Source of the DNA: Anadara kagoshimensis
Taxonomy: Eukaryota; Mollusca; Bivalvia; Arcoida; Arcidae
Length of the DNA stretch: 64,000 bases
Assembly (NCBI GenBank): GCA_021292105.1
Contig: CM037870.1
Location: 42,193,076 to 42,257,075 of the forward strand
Direction of reading: 5' to 3'
Shown: piece after piece, positions 12,198 through 23,145 of the stretch
How positions within the stretch are numbered: position 1 is the stretch's first letter
Layout of the letters: every line of letters starts with the position of its first letter
Translations under genes and position numbers: made by a program
Notes under the pieces: model-generated
Database searches by the model: none
What the model saw: only the letters and a program-made list of their open reading frames with translations
Told to the model about the DNA's origin: nothing

Positions 12198-12392
12198 TCA
12201 ATCATTAAGACCACAACTTTTTGGAAAAATATCAATAAAATTTTGTTTTAATTCAAGAATCCTATTCAATCGATGTATGAAGTGAAAGTTGAGACATCTT
12301 TGCAAAACTTCTTTAAACTTAGATCTCATATCAGGAGCTCTCAGATTCTGACAATGCACAAAGGTAAATCTGATAATGTACCTTGCTGGAAA
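12198..12392 (-). CDS. Candidate C-terminal exon of a PLP-dependent amino-acid decarboxylase (DDC/HDC-like)
   Basis: A minus-strand exon of 65 codons including the TGA stop, with a TTTTGTGCAG acceptor. It begins FPARYIIRFTFVHCQNL. Group II decarboxylases (aromatic-amino-acid and histidine decarboxylases) have a similar block near the C-terminus, where a basic residue and an aromatic/hydrophobic run precede RF[TA] and a helical tail. The resemblance rests on this short block and the terminal position. No PLP-lysine exon or other decarboxylase exon was found upstream before VPS25. It could be an orphan exon, the last exon of a gene with a very long intron, or coincidence. Confidence 0.25.
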   Translation of the reverse strand, partial: FPARYIIRFTFVHCQNLRAPDMRSKFKEVLQRCLNFHFIHRLNRILELKQNFIDIFPKSCGLND

Positions 12393-12752
12393 CTGCACAA
12401 AAGTGTTTATTTTCAAAATTAATGACTTGCCGTGTTAATATGTTCAATATTTTGTCACAAGAAGTTGAACCTACTCATTTCTACTTGAAGTAATCACACA
12501 AGTATCAATTCTTTTGTTATTCTAACCTTTTGTTCTGAAAACTAAAGATTTTGGAATTCAAGACACCCAATCAAAATCCAGCACCAATTTTTGTAGTAAA
12601 CAAATGTTCTACAGAGCAATGGTGCTTCTCAGATGAATTTATTGCACTTTAGTTTTTCTAACAGAATATTATATGACAGTAATTTGGATAATTCGCTTAC
12701 TGGGTATTACGGTACTTCACACTAACTGGGTATTACTTCACACTAGTGGAGC

Positions 12753-15472
12753 AACGGTGTTATATACGAATTATAGTCATTTCGTACCATGACCATTTCG
12801 TACCATCCATTTCGTACCATATCAACTACCATTTCGTACCATGTCCATTTCGTACCATGACCATTTCGTACCATAATCTTTGACCATTTCGTACCATACA
12901 CTCAAGCCATTTACCATTTACTACCATTTCGTACCATATTCTTCAATGAAAACTCAATAAGACGAACAACTTCAAATAAACAAGAGGCCCATGGGCCTTT
13001 GAACCCATGAGCTTCATTGAAATATCAAAATGATAATTAGGCCAATATTCTAATAAACATCCCTATACAAAAAGTTTATAGTTTTTGAGATAAATAATCA
13101 TCTCAGTACTTGTTTGTATCTGTGATCTTGACATTTGAACCCATAACCTTCATTCATATATCAAAATGACCACTGTGCCAGTACCAACAATATTCTAATA
13201 TACATGCCTATACAAAAAGTTAATAGTTTTCAAGATAATTAACCATTTAGGTATTCATTCGCATCTGTGACCTTGACCTTTGAACCCATGACCTTCATTC
13301 ATATATCAAAATGATCATTAGGATAATACCTAAATATTCTAATATACATGCCTATACAAAAGGTTTATAGTTTTTGAGATAAATAATCATTTCAGAACTT
13401 GTTCACATCTGTGACCTTGACCTTTGAACCCATAACCTTCATTCATATATCAAAATGGTTGTTAGGCTAATACCTACAATATTCTAATATACATGCATAT
13501 ACAAAAAGTTAACAGTTTTCAAGATAATTAACCATTCAGGTATTCATTCGCATCTGTGACCTTGACCTTTGAACCCATGACCTTCATTCATATATCAAAA
13601 TGATCATTAGGATAATACCTAAATAGTCTAATATACATGCCTATACAAAAGGTTTATAGTTTTTGAGATAAATAATCATTTCAGAACTTGTTCACATCTG
13701 TGACCTTGACCTTTGAACCCATAACCTTCATTCATATATCAAAATGGTTGTTAGGCTAATACCTACAATATTCTAATATACATGCATATACAAAAAGTTA
13801 ACAGTTTTCAAGATAATTAACCATTCAGGTATTCATTCACATCTGTGACCTTGACCTTTGAACCCATGACCTTCATTCATATATCAAAATGATCGTTAGG
13901 ATAATACCTAAAATATTCTAATATACATGCCTATACAAAAAGTCTATAGTTTTTGAGATAAATAATCATTTCAGTACTTGTTTACATCTGTGACCTTGAC
14001 CTTTGAACTTATGACTTTTATTCATATATCAAATGACCATTGGGCCATTACCTACAATATTCTAATATACATGCCTATACAAAAAGTCTCTAGTTTTTTA
14101 GATAAATAATCATTTTAGTACTTGTTTACATCTGTGACCTTGACCTTTGAACTCATGACCTTTATTTATATATCAAAATGACCAATGGGCCATTACCTAC
14201 AATATTCTAATATACGTGCCTATACAAAAATTTCATAGTTTTGCAGATAATTAACTATTTTGGTAAACTTGTACATCTGTGACCTTGACCTTTGAACCCA
14301 TGACCTTAATCGATATATCAAAATGATTGTCATGTAAATACCTACAATTAACCAAAAATCCTATGTCATTATCACCAGAAATGTTTAAAAAATAGCATTT
14401 TTTATCAATGGTCAAAAACTGGGACATGACCTTGACCCTCTGACCTTGACATCAATCGGAAGAAAATCGCAAGACAAGATCAACAGTGAAAACTCCATAC
14501 AATTATCTTCAGCCATTATGAAGTTATAACAATAAATGTCTCATTTTAAAAATTACATAATTTTACGCAAAAAACGTGTAACCTATTTTTCGTCCAATTT
14601 TTATGAAAAACACAATTTTAATGTATCTAGGTATCCTGAATCCAAATATCTAATAAAAATTTGCCTGCACCTTTTGGTTTCAGAGAAGAAGATTTTTTTG
14701 TCTTTTGGCTATTTATAGTAACGGCAGCCATATTGTTGGGCGTGGTCAAACCCCGAACACAATTTTGAAAGCCTGTTACCCAGGCATAATAATCACCATG
14801 TTTCATCAAATTTGGCTCAGTAGTTTTGGAGGAGAAGATTAAAATGTAAAGTTTACGCACGACGCACGGCGCACGACGAACGACGGACGACGGACGGTGA
14901 TAGATAGCAATAGCTCATCTGAGCCTTTTGGCTCAGGTGAGCTAAAAACACTTGGACTTAGAGAATCTATGTTAAAAAACGATATTTTTTGCTGAACTAG
15001 GGACATCAGATCTAAAACAAAGACCGGGTCACAAATTTTCCAAATGATAAAGTGGAGAATCTTATCAATCTTATCAATGTTCTTTTTCTTCCTGTTATTC
15101 ATATCAGGCTAATTAATACATGTATTAATAAGTAACACTTTAAAAAAAATCTTATCAATAAAGAACCTTTTTTTAAAATATAATCAACAAATAATGTCAT
15201 TATATTTTATAAATATGATACAAAATGGTATTTTCCGGCATGTGCAGATTTTGAATGCATTATTTTAATAAAATTTGCAAGTTATTTCGTACCATAGAAA
15301 TGGAAAATTTGGGTACGAAATGGTCATGGTACGAAATGGTCATGGTACGAAATGGTCATATGGCATGGTACGAAATGGACAGAGTTGGGTACGAAATGGT
15401 AAATTTGGGTACGAAATGGTCATGGTACGAAATGGTTATGGTACGAAATGACTAGCTTCGTTATATACACCA
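12753..15472. mobile_element. Nested element with inverted terminal arrays of CATTTCGTACCAT units
   Basis: The left end (12753-12936) has several copies of CCATTTCGTACCAT with short spacers. The right end (15283-15472) has the same unit inverted (ATGGTACGAAATGG). The outermost sequences also match in inverted orientation: GGTGTTATATACGAA at the left and TTCGTTATATACACC at the right. The arrays thus act as terminal inverted repeats of a 2.7-kb unit. Inside lies a separate element at 12979-14946 plus about 300 bp of AT-rich DNA. No transposase is present. Confidence 0.65.
12979..14946 (-). mobile_element. Approx. 145-bp tandem-repeat element T1, copy 1
   Basis: Begins AACAAGAGGCCCATGGGCCT, containing the perfect palindrome AGGCCCATGGGCCT. 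It ends CTCAGGTGAGCTAAAAA, after a GACGACGGACGG-rich block. Between them are about nine head-to-tail units of 144-145 bp, each with CTGTGACCTTGACCTTTGAA. Alternate units resemble each other more (CATTCGCATCTG versus GTTCACATCTG starts), a dimeric higher-order pattern. Reverse relative to copies 2 and 3. Class unknown; no coding sequence. Confidence 0.75.
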
Positions 15473-15699
15473 GTCAAGATTCTTTATATTGTTCAGGGCT
15501 GCTTAGTTCATGGACGGTGGAAGAATCAAACTTTGACTTGTGGTGAACTTTTTTATTTCATTTTACATTTATGATTTATATTTTAGTATTTTCTATAATT
15601 TGTGTAACATATAAATTATTTCATGTTGATTCAAACAAAACCTTTATTATAACAATTTAATTAAATATAAAATACTAGTATAAAGAATCTAAGATGTTC

Positions 15700-16010
15700 T
15701 AGTATTGTCTGTCAGTGATATTGTGGCAGAGTGTTAATAAACATGGAAGAGTATCATGTATATAGCCTAAGATAGGGATATATAAGGTGGAGTTGATGAA
15801 TGAATGCATAAACACATGAATATACATACCAGTAAACAATAACACAGTATTAATATAGTCCGTCAGCAACATTGTGGCAGAATGTTTATAAACATGGAAG
15901 AGTCTATATCATGTAGATAGCCTAAGATAGGGATATATAAAGGTAGAGTTGACAAATGAAGGCGTAAATATACGTATACATATAACACCGTATTAATATC
16001 TATTGGTGTA
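15700..16010. repeat. Tandem duplication of about 155 bp
   Basis: Two related blocks starting at about 15707 and 15861 share GTGGCAGA, AACATGGAAGAGT and CCTAAGATAGGGATATATAA. An inverted version of their GTGGCAGAGTGTT segment occurs at about 16030-16060, at the start of the next array. Confidence 0.7.
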
Positions 16011-16039
16011 TAATAAACTCGCCTGTGTTTATAAACACT

Positions 16040-16400
16040 CTGCCATAATATCGCTGATGGACTATAAATGGGTGTCTCGCCTGGCTCTGTAGTGATCAAT
16101 GTTAACAATATCGCTGACGGACTATAAATGGGTGTGTCACCTGGCACTATAGTGATCAATGTTAACAATATCGCTGATGGACTATAAATAGGTGTGTCGC
16201 CTGGCACTGTAGTGATCAATGTTAACAATATCGCTGACAGACTATAAATGGGTGTGTCGCCTGACACTGTAGTGATCAATGTTAACAATATCGCTGACGG
16301 ACTATAAATGGGTGTGTCGCCTGACACTGTAGTGATCAATGTTAACAATATCTCTGACGGACTATAAATGGGTGTGTCGCTGGCACTGTAGTGATAAATC
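16040..16400. repeat. 60-bp minisatellite, about six units
   Basis: Unit containing GTGATCAATGTTAACAATAT, CGCTGACGGACTATAAATGG and GTGTGTCGCCTGGCACTGTA. A 60-bp period is a multiple of three, so the array is open in frame and yields a spurious repetitive 20-residue pattern on the minus strand. Confidence 0.9.
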
Positions 16401-16409
16401 TTAACAGAG

Positions 16410-16970
16410 TTATCATGTAGACACAGCTGATAATCAGATTAAGGTATCCTTGGCAACTATCATGTGTTTATTTTGGGTGCTTATTAATGCAGCCAATTAA
16501 TGATGGATTTACAGATCCTCCCAGACATATAAGTCCACTTAACCAAGTTTCACCAAAATTCAATCAATATTATCGGAGTTGTTATCTGGAAATCATCAAC
16601 CAATCAGATTGCAGTATCCTAATTAGTTATGCATGGATTTTATCGCACAAAAAAATTGACTGAGGTACTCATGTCATATATATACTGATGAAGTATCGAG
16701 AAAATCTGATCAGTATTACTGGAGTTATAAACTGAAAGCCAGCAACCAATCACATTGCAGTATCCCCATTAATTATATGTATGCACATATTTTTGTCACC
16801 CATCACACTTGACCGAGGTAATTTGGTAATAAGTATACTGAACAAGTTTAACCAAGTTCCTGGAAATCTGATCAATATTAGAGGGGGTTATCATCTTCAA
16901 CTCTAACACAGCCATCACAGGTTTAGTAGTGATAATAGTGATCCCCTGCAAGTTTTGCAAGCAAAACAAA
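16410..16970. repeat. Degenerate tandem repeat, about three units
   Basis: Repeated landmarks ACCAATCAGATTGCAGTATC (about 16599) and ACCAATCACATTGCAGTATC (about 16744), with a weaker relative at about 16429. Spacing is about 145-170 bp. No gene seen from here to the VPS25 3' end. Confidence 0.6.
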
Positions 16971-17534
16971 AATATAATCAAAATATGTTAATTTATCTGA
17001 TACATGTGCAATACATTTAATTGCTATCTATGCTTAATTTACTACAATTAAAAACCTTTATAAGGCTTAGATGACAAGGCTAAAATTCATATTTAAACAG
17101 CCTCATTGAAAAGTCAGCCACAACAGAATCAACAAATGTATCCAAAAAATAATTACACCAATCCTCTTCAGATATGAAAAAAATTGGACTTTCTTAATAA
17201 ATAGAATAATGGTCTGTACATTGGCTAACAGGCTACATGTAGACATTGAACTCTTGATAATCATCTAATAAATAGAATATTCTAAAAATACTATTAAGAA
17301 TGTTTTCAATTTTTATAGTACTTTGACACTACATGTATAACAATCACAATAATAAACTTGCATCTGATGAAATTGTCGGCATTATTCCCGGCAGGTGTAC
17401 CTTTCCTTTTCAGACAGAAGTCTACTTTTCTAAATAAGGATCATCCATGCACTGATGTATATGATACCCTTTGACATTTGTGAGGATCCATGTTCTCACC
17501 GATTACAAATATTGCACACATTGACAATTTTCTA

Positions 17535-17540
17535 TTTAAT
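17535..17540 (-). terminator. Candidate poly(A) signal of VPS25 (ATTAAA)
   Basis: ATTAAA on the minus strand about 110 nt beyond the VPS25 stop codon. It is the nearest recognisable hexamer I noticed. Position only; no transcript evidence. Confidence 0.3.
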
Positions 17541-17650
17541 GGGGGTTATTCCTTGAATATTCCTTCAACCATTTGAAACACATCAACCTCAGCAGGTGTT
17601 AAAGTGGTACATGTGTGAAGACCATTAGATATAAAAGATAACCTATTCTA

Positions 17651-20600
17651 CTAGAAAAATTTAACACCTTCATTTCCATCAAAGTTTATGATTTCAGCCT
17701 TCCCCTGTTGTTCTAAAGTCTGTAATGCTCTTAGAAGTAACCATTTTTCTAGTCCATGAAATTCTGAGAAATAAAATAATAAATCTATATCAAATAATGT
17801 TAAAACTAATTAAGAATTACCTGAAATTTATGACAAATAATTATTGGGTAGTGGGAAAACCTTATTGAGTGAAACCTTAAAATACTGAAACAAAGTGGGG
17901 TTTTATTTCAAGGTCAACAATGTTTCAAAATCAGTTTTAAGATGGGAGAAAGCCTGAGAATACAAGTCACTTCTGGGATTGTGGAGGAAACATGAGTACT
18001 GGTACTTTATTTTCACTGTGTCGAATTTTCACGGTTTGACTATGGCTAGCATATTTACGGTGTCATATTTTCGCGGTCTTATCTGATTAAAGGAACACTT
18101 CTTTAGGAAGATTAATGGGCTGGTATTTTCGCTACTGTTTTATTTTCGTGGGAATACACTGTGCTGCGAATATAGCGAAAATAAAACTACAGCGAAATAT
18201 AAGCATTATACAGTATCTTATCTTTTTGCATGGCTGATTCTTTTGGGGTTTTTTAATGAAACTCATGCTCATTTTGAAAAATTATTTTAATTTGATCCAT
18301 TTAAAATTTCAAGTCCCATAATATTTTAATACATGTATATGTATGACAATATTCAGCTCTATTTGTTTTGTTCTTATCTTCACAATACAGGCAGAGAATA
18401 CAGAGTAGGGTACTTATTTGTTTATTACACTACATGCATATACATGACACAATGGTAGACACTTTCCTCCACAAATGCCTCAGAAGAATTTTAAAAATCT
18501 ACTGGCCACAGAAAGTATCAAATGAAGAAGTAAGAACAAGAGCCACGGCAGAAAAGATCAGCACTACAATCAAAAGAAGAAGGTGAAAATGGCTGGGCCA
18601 CGTTTTGAGAATGGGAAACAACAGGTATGCAAAACTGGCACTTTCCTGGACACCAGAGGGGAAGAGGAAAAGAAGACAACCCAAAGAGACTTGGAGAAGA
18701 ACCATTGAAAAAGCAAGAAAAGAGCTGGGATACAATTCATTGACTGAGGTAACAAAAGCAGCGACAGAGGAAAATGGAGAGAACTTGTAAACGGTCCAAT
18801 TCTCCTCACGAAGAAACTGAAATAAGTCAGTCAAGTCATATATATGTATATGCAAAATTGGTAAAAAAAATATGTATGTAACAGCTAAATGAGAATTTTT
18901 ATTATTTTCCTACGCTTATAAACATTTTCATAAATGTTTAAAACTACATTAAACATAAAACAGTTTATGATCTGTATAAATTCCTTGATGCCAATTTATT
19001 TATTATTTTCCATTAACAAGCTGTGACAACATGTGTAGTTTGTCACAAATTACCAAAAAACATAGGTAGTTTGTATTAACTGGCTGAATGAATGAATGAA
19101 TGAATGAATGAATGAATGAATGAATGAATGAATGAATGAATGAATGAATGAATGAATGAATGAATGAATGAATGAATGAATGAATGAATGAATGAATGAA
19201 TGAATGAATGAATGAATGAATGAATGAATGAATGAATGAATGAATGAATGAATGAATGAATGAATGAATGAATGAATGAATGAATGAATGAATGAATGAA
19301 TGAATGAATGAGAATGAATGAATGAATGAATGAATGAATGAATGAATGAATGAATGAATGAATGAATGAATGAATGAATGAATGAATGAATGAATGAATG
19401 AATGAATGAATGAATGAATGAATGAATGAATGAATGAATGAATGAATGAATGAATGAATGAATGAATGAATGAATGAATGAATGAATGAATGAATGAATG
19501 AATGAATGAATGAATGAATGAATGAATGAATGAATGAATGAATGAATGAATGAATGAATGAATGAATGAATGAATGAATGAATGAATGAATGAATGAATG
19601 AATGTGAATGAATGAATGAATGAATGAATGAATGAATGAATGAATGAATGAATGAATGAATGAATGAATGAATGGGTTCTATGTCCAAGTCAAGAATATT
19701 TCATTCATATATGATCGGGACGCCACCAGCTACAGATGAAGTGACAGAAATTTGGAACTTTGCAGCAAGCTCAGGGCAATGTGCTGGGAGGGTTCTTTAA
19801 TGTGCCACAACTGTCATGACATCAGACAGCAATTTTTAAGGACTCTTCCAAACTGACCAAAGGAACCTGTGACTTTCATTTCTAATTGCTGAGTGCTTGG
19901 CCAAAGAACAGTCACTACCTATTTTCAAGTCCTGGTCAGTCCCCAGTACAGTTTTAAACCACAACCTCCCACTTGGTAATTAATCAACACTTGACTAATG
20001 AAATTGTATAAATTAATCAATCAAGTACAAACCTTCCCCTTCTGAATCATCACCATTTGAGAGTTCATACAATGTACAAACTGTGTTTGTCATACTTTTA
20101 CTGGTTACCTAAAAAATAATAATAATAAATGCATGCTGTAACAAGTGCTGAATATATATCAGCCAAGCCTTCCGTGACATGGGACCTTGTTTGTTTCAAG
20201 TTCCTATTCGAAAGAACTGTGACTTTCATTTCATAATGCCGAGTGCTTGGCCAAAGAACAGTCAAGAACCACTTTCAAGAAGTGGGTCAGACCAAGTCCG
20301 GGTTTGTACCCACTAGCTCCCACTTATGAGTGGAGGTTATATCACTATATGCACCATTTCTACACAATAAAAGGATAAAACTTTTCAGTTGAATGGCTTT
20401 CATATACTGTCTAATAATTCCCTTTTATGTACTGTATTACTAAAACAGCTTCCAAGTAGCTTCTTTGGAGAGTTAAAATGCAGAGGCATATCAAATGGAT
20501 ATTCCTATTGTAGGTAAAATCACAGATATTTCCACTTTTTACTTTGTCTTCATCCTGATAATTACCTTTAATCACCTTTATCTCAAACTTTTGGTATGTT

Positions 20601-23145
20601 GAGCTATTTTAATGTCCAGGCAGAATTAGCAATAACAATATACAATTCTAAAGTGGAGTAATGGTGTTTTATGCCTGACTCAAAATTATATCACAAACAT
20701 GAAGGCAGTGAGTTCTGGGATGGTGGAAGAAACTAGAGAGCTCAAAGAAGACAACCAACCTTTGACAAGTGCATTGGAAAGCTTTCTGACCTTTCTCACA
20801 CAGAGATTTGTCTATAGTGGATTCAAACCTTGGCAGTGACAGGTGTCGTGATCCTTAAGCGAAATTACAAGCTTTCTCACACTAGGATGTACCTTGAGTG
20901 CCATTCACACCTAGGCAGTGAGAGTCACTTTCATCTGTGAGATACAATTGTAGTTGAACACCGAAAGTGACAGACAAAAGCACATATTACAATATCCAAT
21001 ACACAAATATGTATTGGCCCAATTCTTCACCAGGAGAGATGGAATTAAGTCAAAGTAAGTCAAACACAAATGTATTTGTCTTTGACAATTTGAGTTGGCA
21101 TATGCAGATAAATTTCAAGGTTAATTTAATGATCTACAAACCCAAATATATATCATCTTCCCCCATTCTTCAGGAGTTCTCCACATAATCAAACATTGCT
21201 TTCTGGTCTTTTGGTCTTTCCATTCTAAATGACCTGACACAAAAATATAAACAAATTAATAAGTCCAAATAAAATGCAAAAATATATAGAAGTTTTAAAT
21301 TCAGAAAAAAAATACAACTGTGGCAGAATCCCCTTGATAGCTCAGTCAGTAGAGCATCCTGCTAGGATTGGGAAGATCCTGGGTTTAAGTCCCAGATTGG
21401 TCACTGCATTTTTTCCTTTAGTATTACATTTATTTGAGGGCTCATCAGACCCTGGGTATTGGTCAACCAACATGTTGGTCCCAGGGTGGAACCTGGTGGT
21501 TTTCCATTTAAGGTATCTAAACAAATGTCAACAAACATGATGTGTAATCAATGTAAATATCATTTGATGAATCAAATTTGGTACTAACCTTTTTTCTGCA
21601 ATTCTTCAAAAACAGCATATACACCATCAGGAGGTAGCTTTCCTTCATAAAGTTAAGATCAAAAACTGATTTTGTGAAGATGATTTAAAATCAAAAATTG
21701 AGTTTTTTAAGATGATTTGCTTAACCAAATAAAAAAACAAATTTCTTTTTAAAATCATTATCTTTTTCATACAAACTTTTTTCTAAAAAAAAAAGTATTG
21801 CAAGACAAATATCTCAAAATTGATGAAATTGACCATGCATCCCCAGGCATTCTACAGACAAATTGAGAAAACTAACTCCTAATTTACTCCCATAGAAGAG
21901 CTTACATGTATGTTTCATATTATTAATATAAAAAGTATCACGAAGTCAACAAGGTTTTCAATTTTTCTTTCAAGTAGTTACTTGTTTATACAACATTTTA
22001 TCATTTTGTAAAAATCATACTGGTCAGTAATTGGATTAAGGGAAAGATTGACTGAATTCTACTTGGGTAAAAAATAATTATGGAAAGGATACTGTTGATT
22101 TCTTTGTTGTTAAACAAGGGTGAACTTTGAATTTCTGTTACATCTACACTATAACTTTTCTTCTGTTTGAGATAAGAAAGAACAAGTGTACACCAGGCTT
22201 CTAATTGCTTCTTTCTCGTATCACTATTTGGCTGGATTCTGAAGATAAATAGAAAGTATGTATAACTATGAAGCATTTGATTGGCACATAATGCTAACAG
22301 CACCAAATTACCAAGGTAACATACTACATTGTACATTTTAGCGGCAAAAGATTGTTTTTACAGACATTTTGACATAATGACGTCATAATTTCTATGGAGT
22401 AGATAGCATATAAGCTGAACTTTGTGGCAACTAAATGATCTACGGTAGTCACGAGATTAATTTGCACCAAATGTCCCTCATTTCCACCTTTTTTGACATT
22501 TATCATTCAATAGGACCTAGAATCAGCGAGAGTAATAATGCCTTATATCAAAACACCACATATGTCAGGTGAAGTTGTTAATAATTGCATTTATGGCAAT
22601 GAAAAGTGAAGGCTATATATTACGCATTTCAATGTCTATTCTAACACAAAAGTCTCAAAGGTTTCATACAATGGTTTCATTAGAAGGAACACTTATCATG
22701 TCCTGCCTAACGTGAAACTTTGGTTTTAATAGTGTCTCAAACTGATTTATCAATACTTTCTGGTTTAGAGTTTTTGGTCGAGATCTATCCAGAATCCTCA
22801 GCTTTAATACTTGATGAGGAAGTGTTTTGTTTTGTTTTGGTTTTTTTTCTGTTACAAAGACAAAGTATTTATCTGATCTAACTTATCATTCCACTGTTCA
22901 ATTCATTTATTTAGTTAAAAATTTAAATAATTTAAATAAATGTAATGGGAGTTAGGATGCTGACAGGTGGGGTCAGTGTGTTATGGGGTAAGCCCAATGA
23001 TAACTTATGTCAATCAATTAAAAGCACTTTGTAGAATGTGGAAAGTTCCATCCATTTTGTCTAACCAAGGTTGCAGTTTATAATGCCAAACTTACGTGAA
23101 AAACGGCGGAAACTGATACTGCCAGGGCCAACTAAATTCTTCCAT
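17651..23145 (-). CDS. VPS25: VPS25, ESCRT-II subunit, complete, six exons
   Basis: Vacuolar protein sorting 25, a subunit of the ESCRT-II complex (VPS22, VPS36, two VPS25). The complex works on the cytosolic face of endosomes and passes ubiquitinated membrane cargo to ESCRT-III. Exons on the minus strand are 23096-23145, 22093-22238, 21589-21642, 21142-21233, 20033-20108 and 17651-17763. All junctions have AG/GT and phases agree, giving 176 codons plus TAG, the size of the human protein. The start MEEFSWPWQYQFPPFF carries the aromatic/proline N-terminus that contacts VPS22 and VPS36. Two winged-helix domains follow. Diagnostic stretches include NSDTRKKQLEAWC, SPLFNN, KLPPDGVYAVFEELQKKG, CLIMWRTPEEWGKMIY, EEFHGLE and the final EGVKFF. 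Introns hold SINEs, a LINE relic and the TGAA array. It diverges from UBE2F. Confidence 0.95.
18123..18200. mobile_element. Small foldback in VPS25 intron 5
   Basis: TATTTTCGCTACTGTTTTAT followed about 40 bp later by its approximate reverse complement ATAAAACTACAGCGAAATAT. The left flank repeats the TTTTCACGGTTT / TTTTCGCGGT theme. Probably a MITE remnant, like the one at 54304-54480. Confidence 0.55.
18440..18790 (+). pseudogene. LINE reverse-transcriptase C-terminal fragment (broken)
   Basis: The plus-strand frame encodes a typical 3' end of a non-LTR retrotransposon ORF2: FLHKCLRRILKIYWPQKVSN, then KWLGHVLRMGNNRYAKLAL, then WTPEGKRKRRQPKETWRRT, ending at a natural-looking stop at 18788-18790. 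A TGA at about 18584-18586 interrupts the frame just before KWLGHVLRM, where a Trp codon is expected (the frame does not shift). No upstream RT or endonuclease domain is present, so this is a 5'-truncated dead copy in VPS25 intron 5, antisense to the host gene. Confidence 0.8.
19085..19673. repeat. Giant (TGAA)n microsatellite
   Basis: About 590 bp, close to 147 units, of near-perfect TGAA. It is interrupted only near 19310 (GAGAATG) and near 19604 (AATGTGAATG). It directly abuts the 3' end of the reverse-oriented SINE-A at 19674. In-frame reading of 4-bp units gives a meaningless His-Ser-Phe-Ile pattern on the minus strand. Located in VPS25 intron 5. Confidence 0.97.
19674..19985 (-). mobile_element. 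SINE family A copy whose tail is the TGAA array
   Basis: Read on the minus strand it has the SINE-A body: GGCCAAGCACTCAGCAATTA, then the conserved 3' module TATTCTTGACTTGGACATAG. The tRNA-like head is cut short near 19985. Its 3' end passes straight into the TTCA repeat. Confidence 0.75.
20155..20340 (-). mobile_element. SINE family A, 5' part
   Basis: Contains the body segments AGTGCTTGGCCAAAGAACAG and CCTTCCGTGACATGGGACCT (plus-strand reading), and the outer end of the head GTACCCACTAGCTCCCAC. The 3' module is missing. Lies in VPS25 intron 4. Confidence 0.65.
20650..20945 (-). mobile_element. SINE family B copy plus partial duplication
   Basis: Reverse-oriented family B: the 3' module appears as AGTAATGGTGTTTTATGCC, followed by GCAGTGAGTTCTGGGATGGT and GGAAAGCTTTCTGACCTTTC. 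The outer segment (TTTCTCACAC...TTCAAACCTTGGCAGTGACA) is repeated once in degenerate form to about 20945. VPS25 intron 4. Confidence 0.6.
21333..21500 (+). mobile_element. tRNA-like sequence with attached tail (SINE-like)
   Basis: CTTGATAGCTCAGTCAGTAG and GGGTTTAAGTCCCAGATTGG resemble a tRNA D-arm/A box and T-arm/B box about 30 bp apart. The acceptor ends do not pair well and unrelated sequence continues, so I call a tRNA-derived SINE head, not a working tRNA gene. It lies in VPS25 intron 3, antisense to the gene. Confidence 0.5.

Noticed and set aside
12780-15450. CRISPR-like array
   Set aside because: Repeats and spacers are too short and irregular, spacers are not unique, and the genome is eukaryotic.
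15863-16348. 161-codon minus-strand frame with a 20-residue repeat
   Set aside because: Six 60-bp units read in frame; non-coding array.
19050-19688. 212-codon minus-strand frame of repeated His-Ser-Phe-Ile
   Set aside because: It is only the TGAA microsatellite read in frame; no start context, homology or codon diversity.
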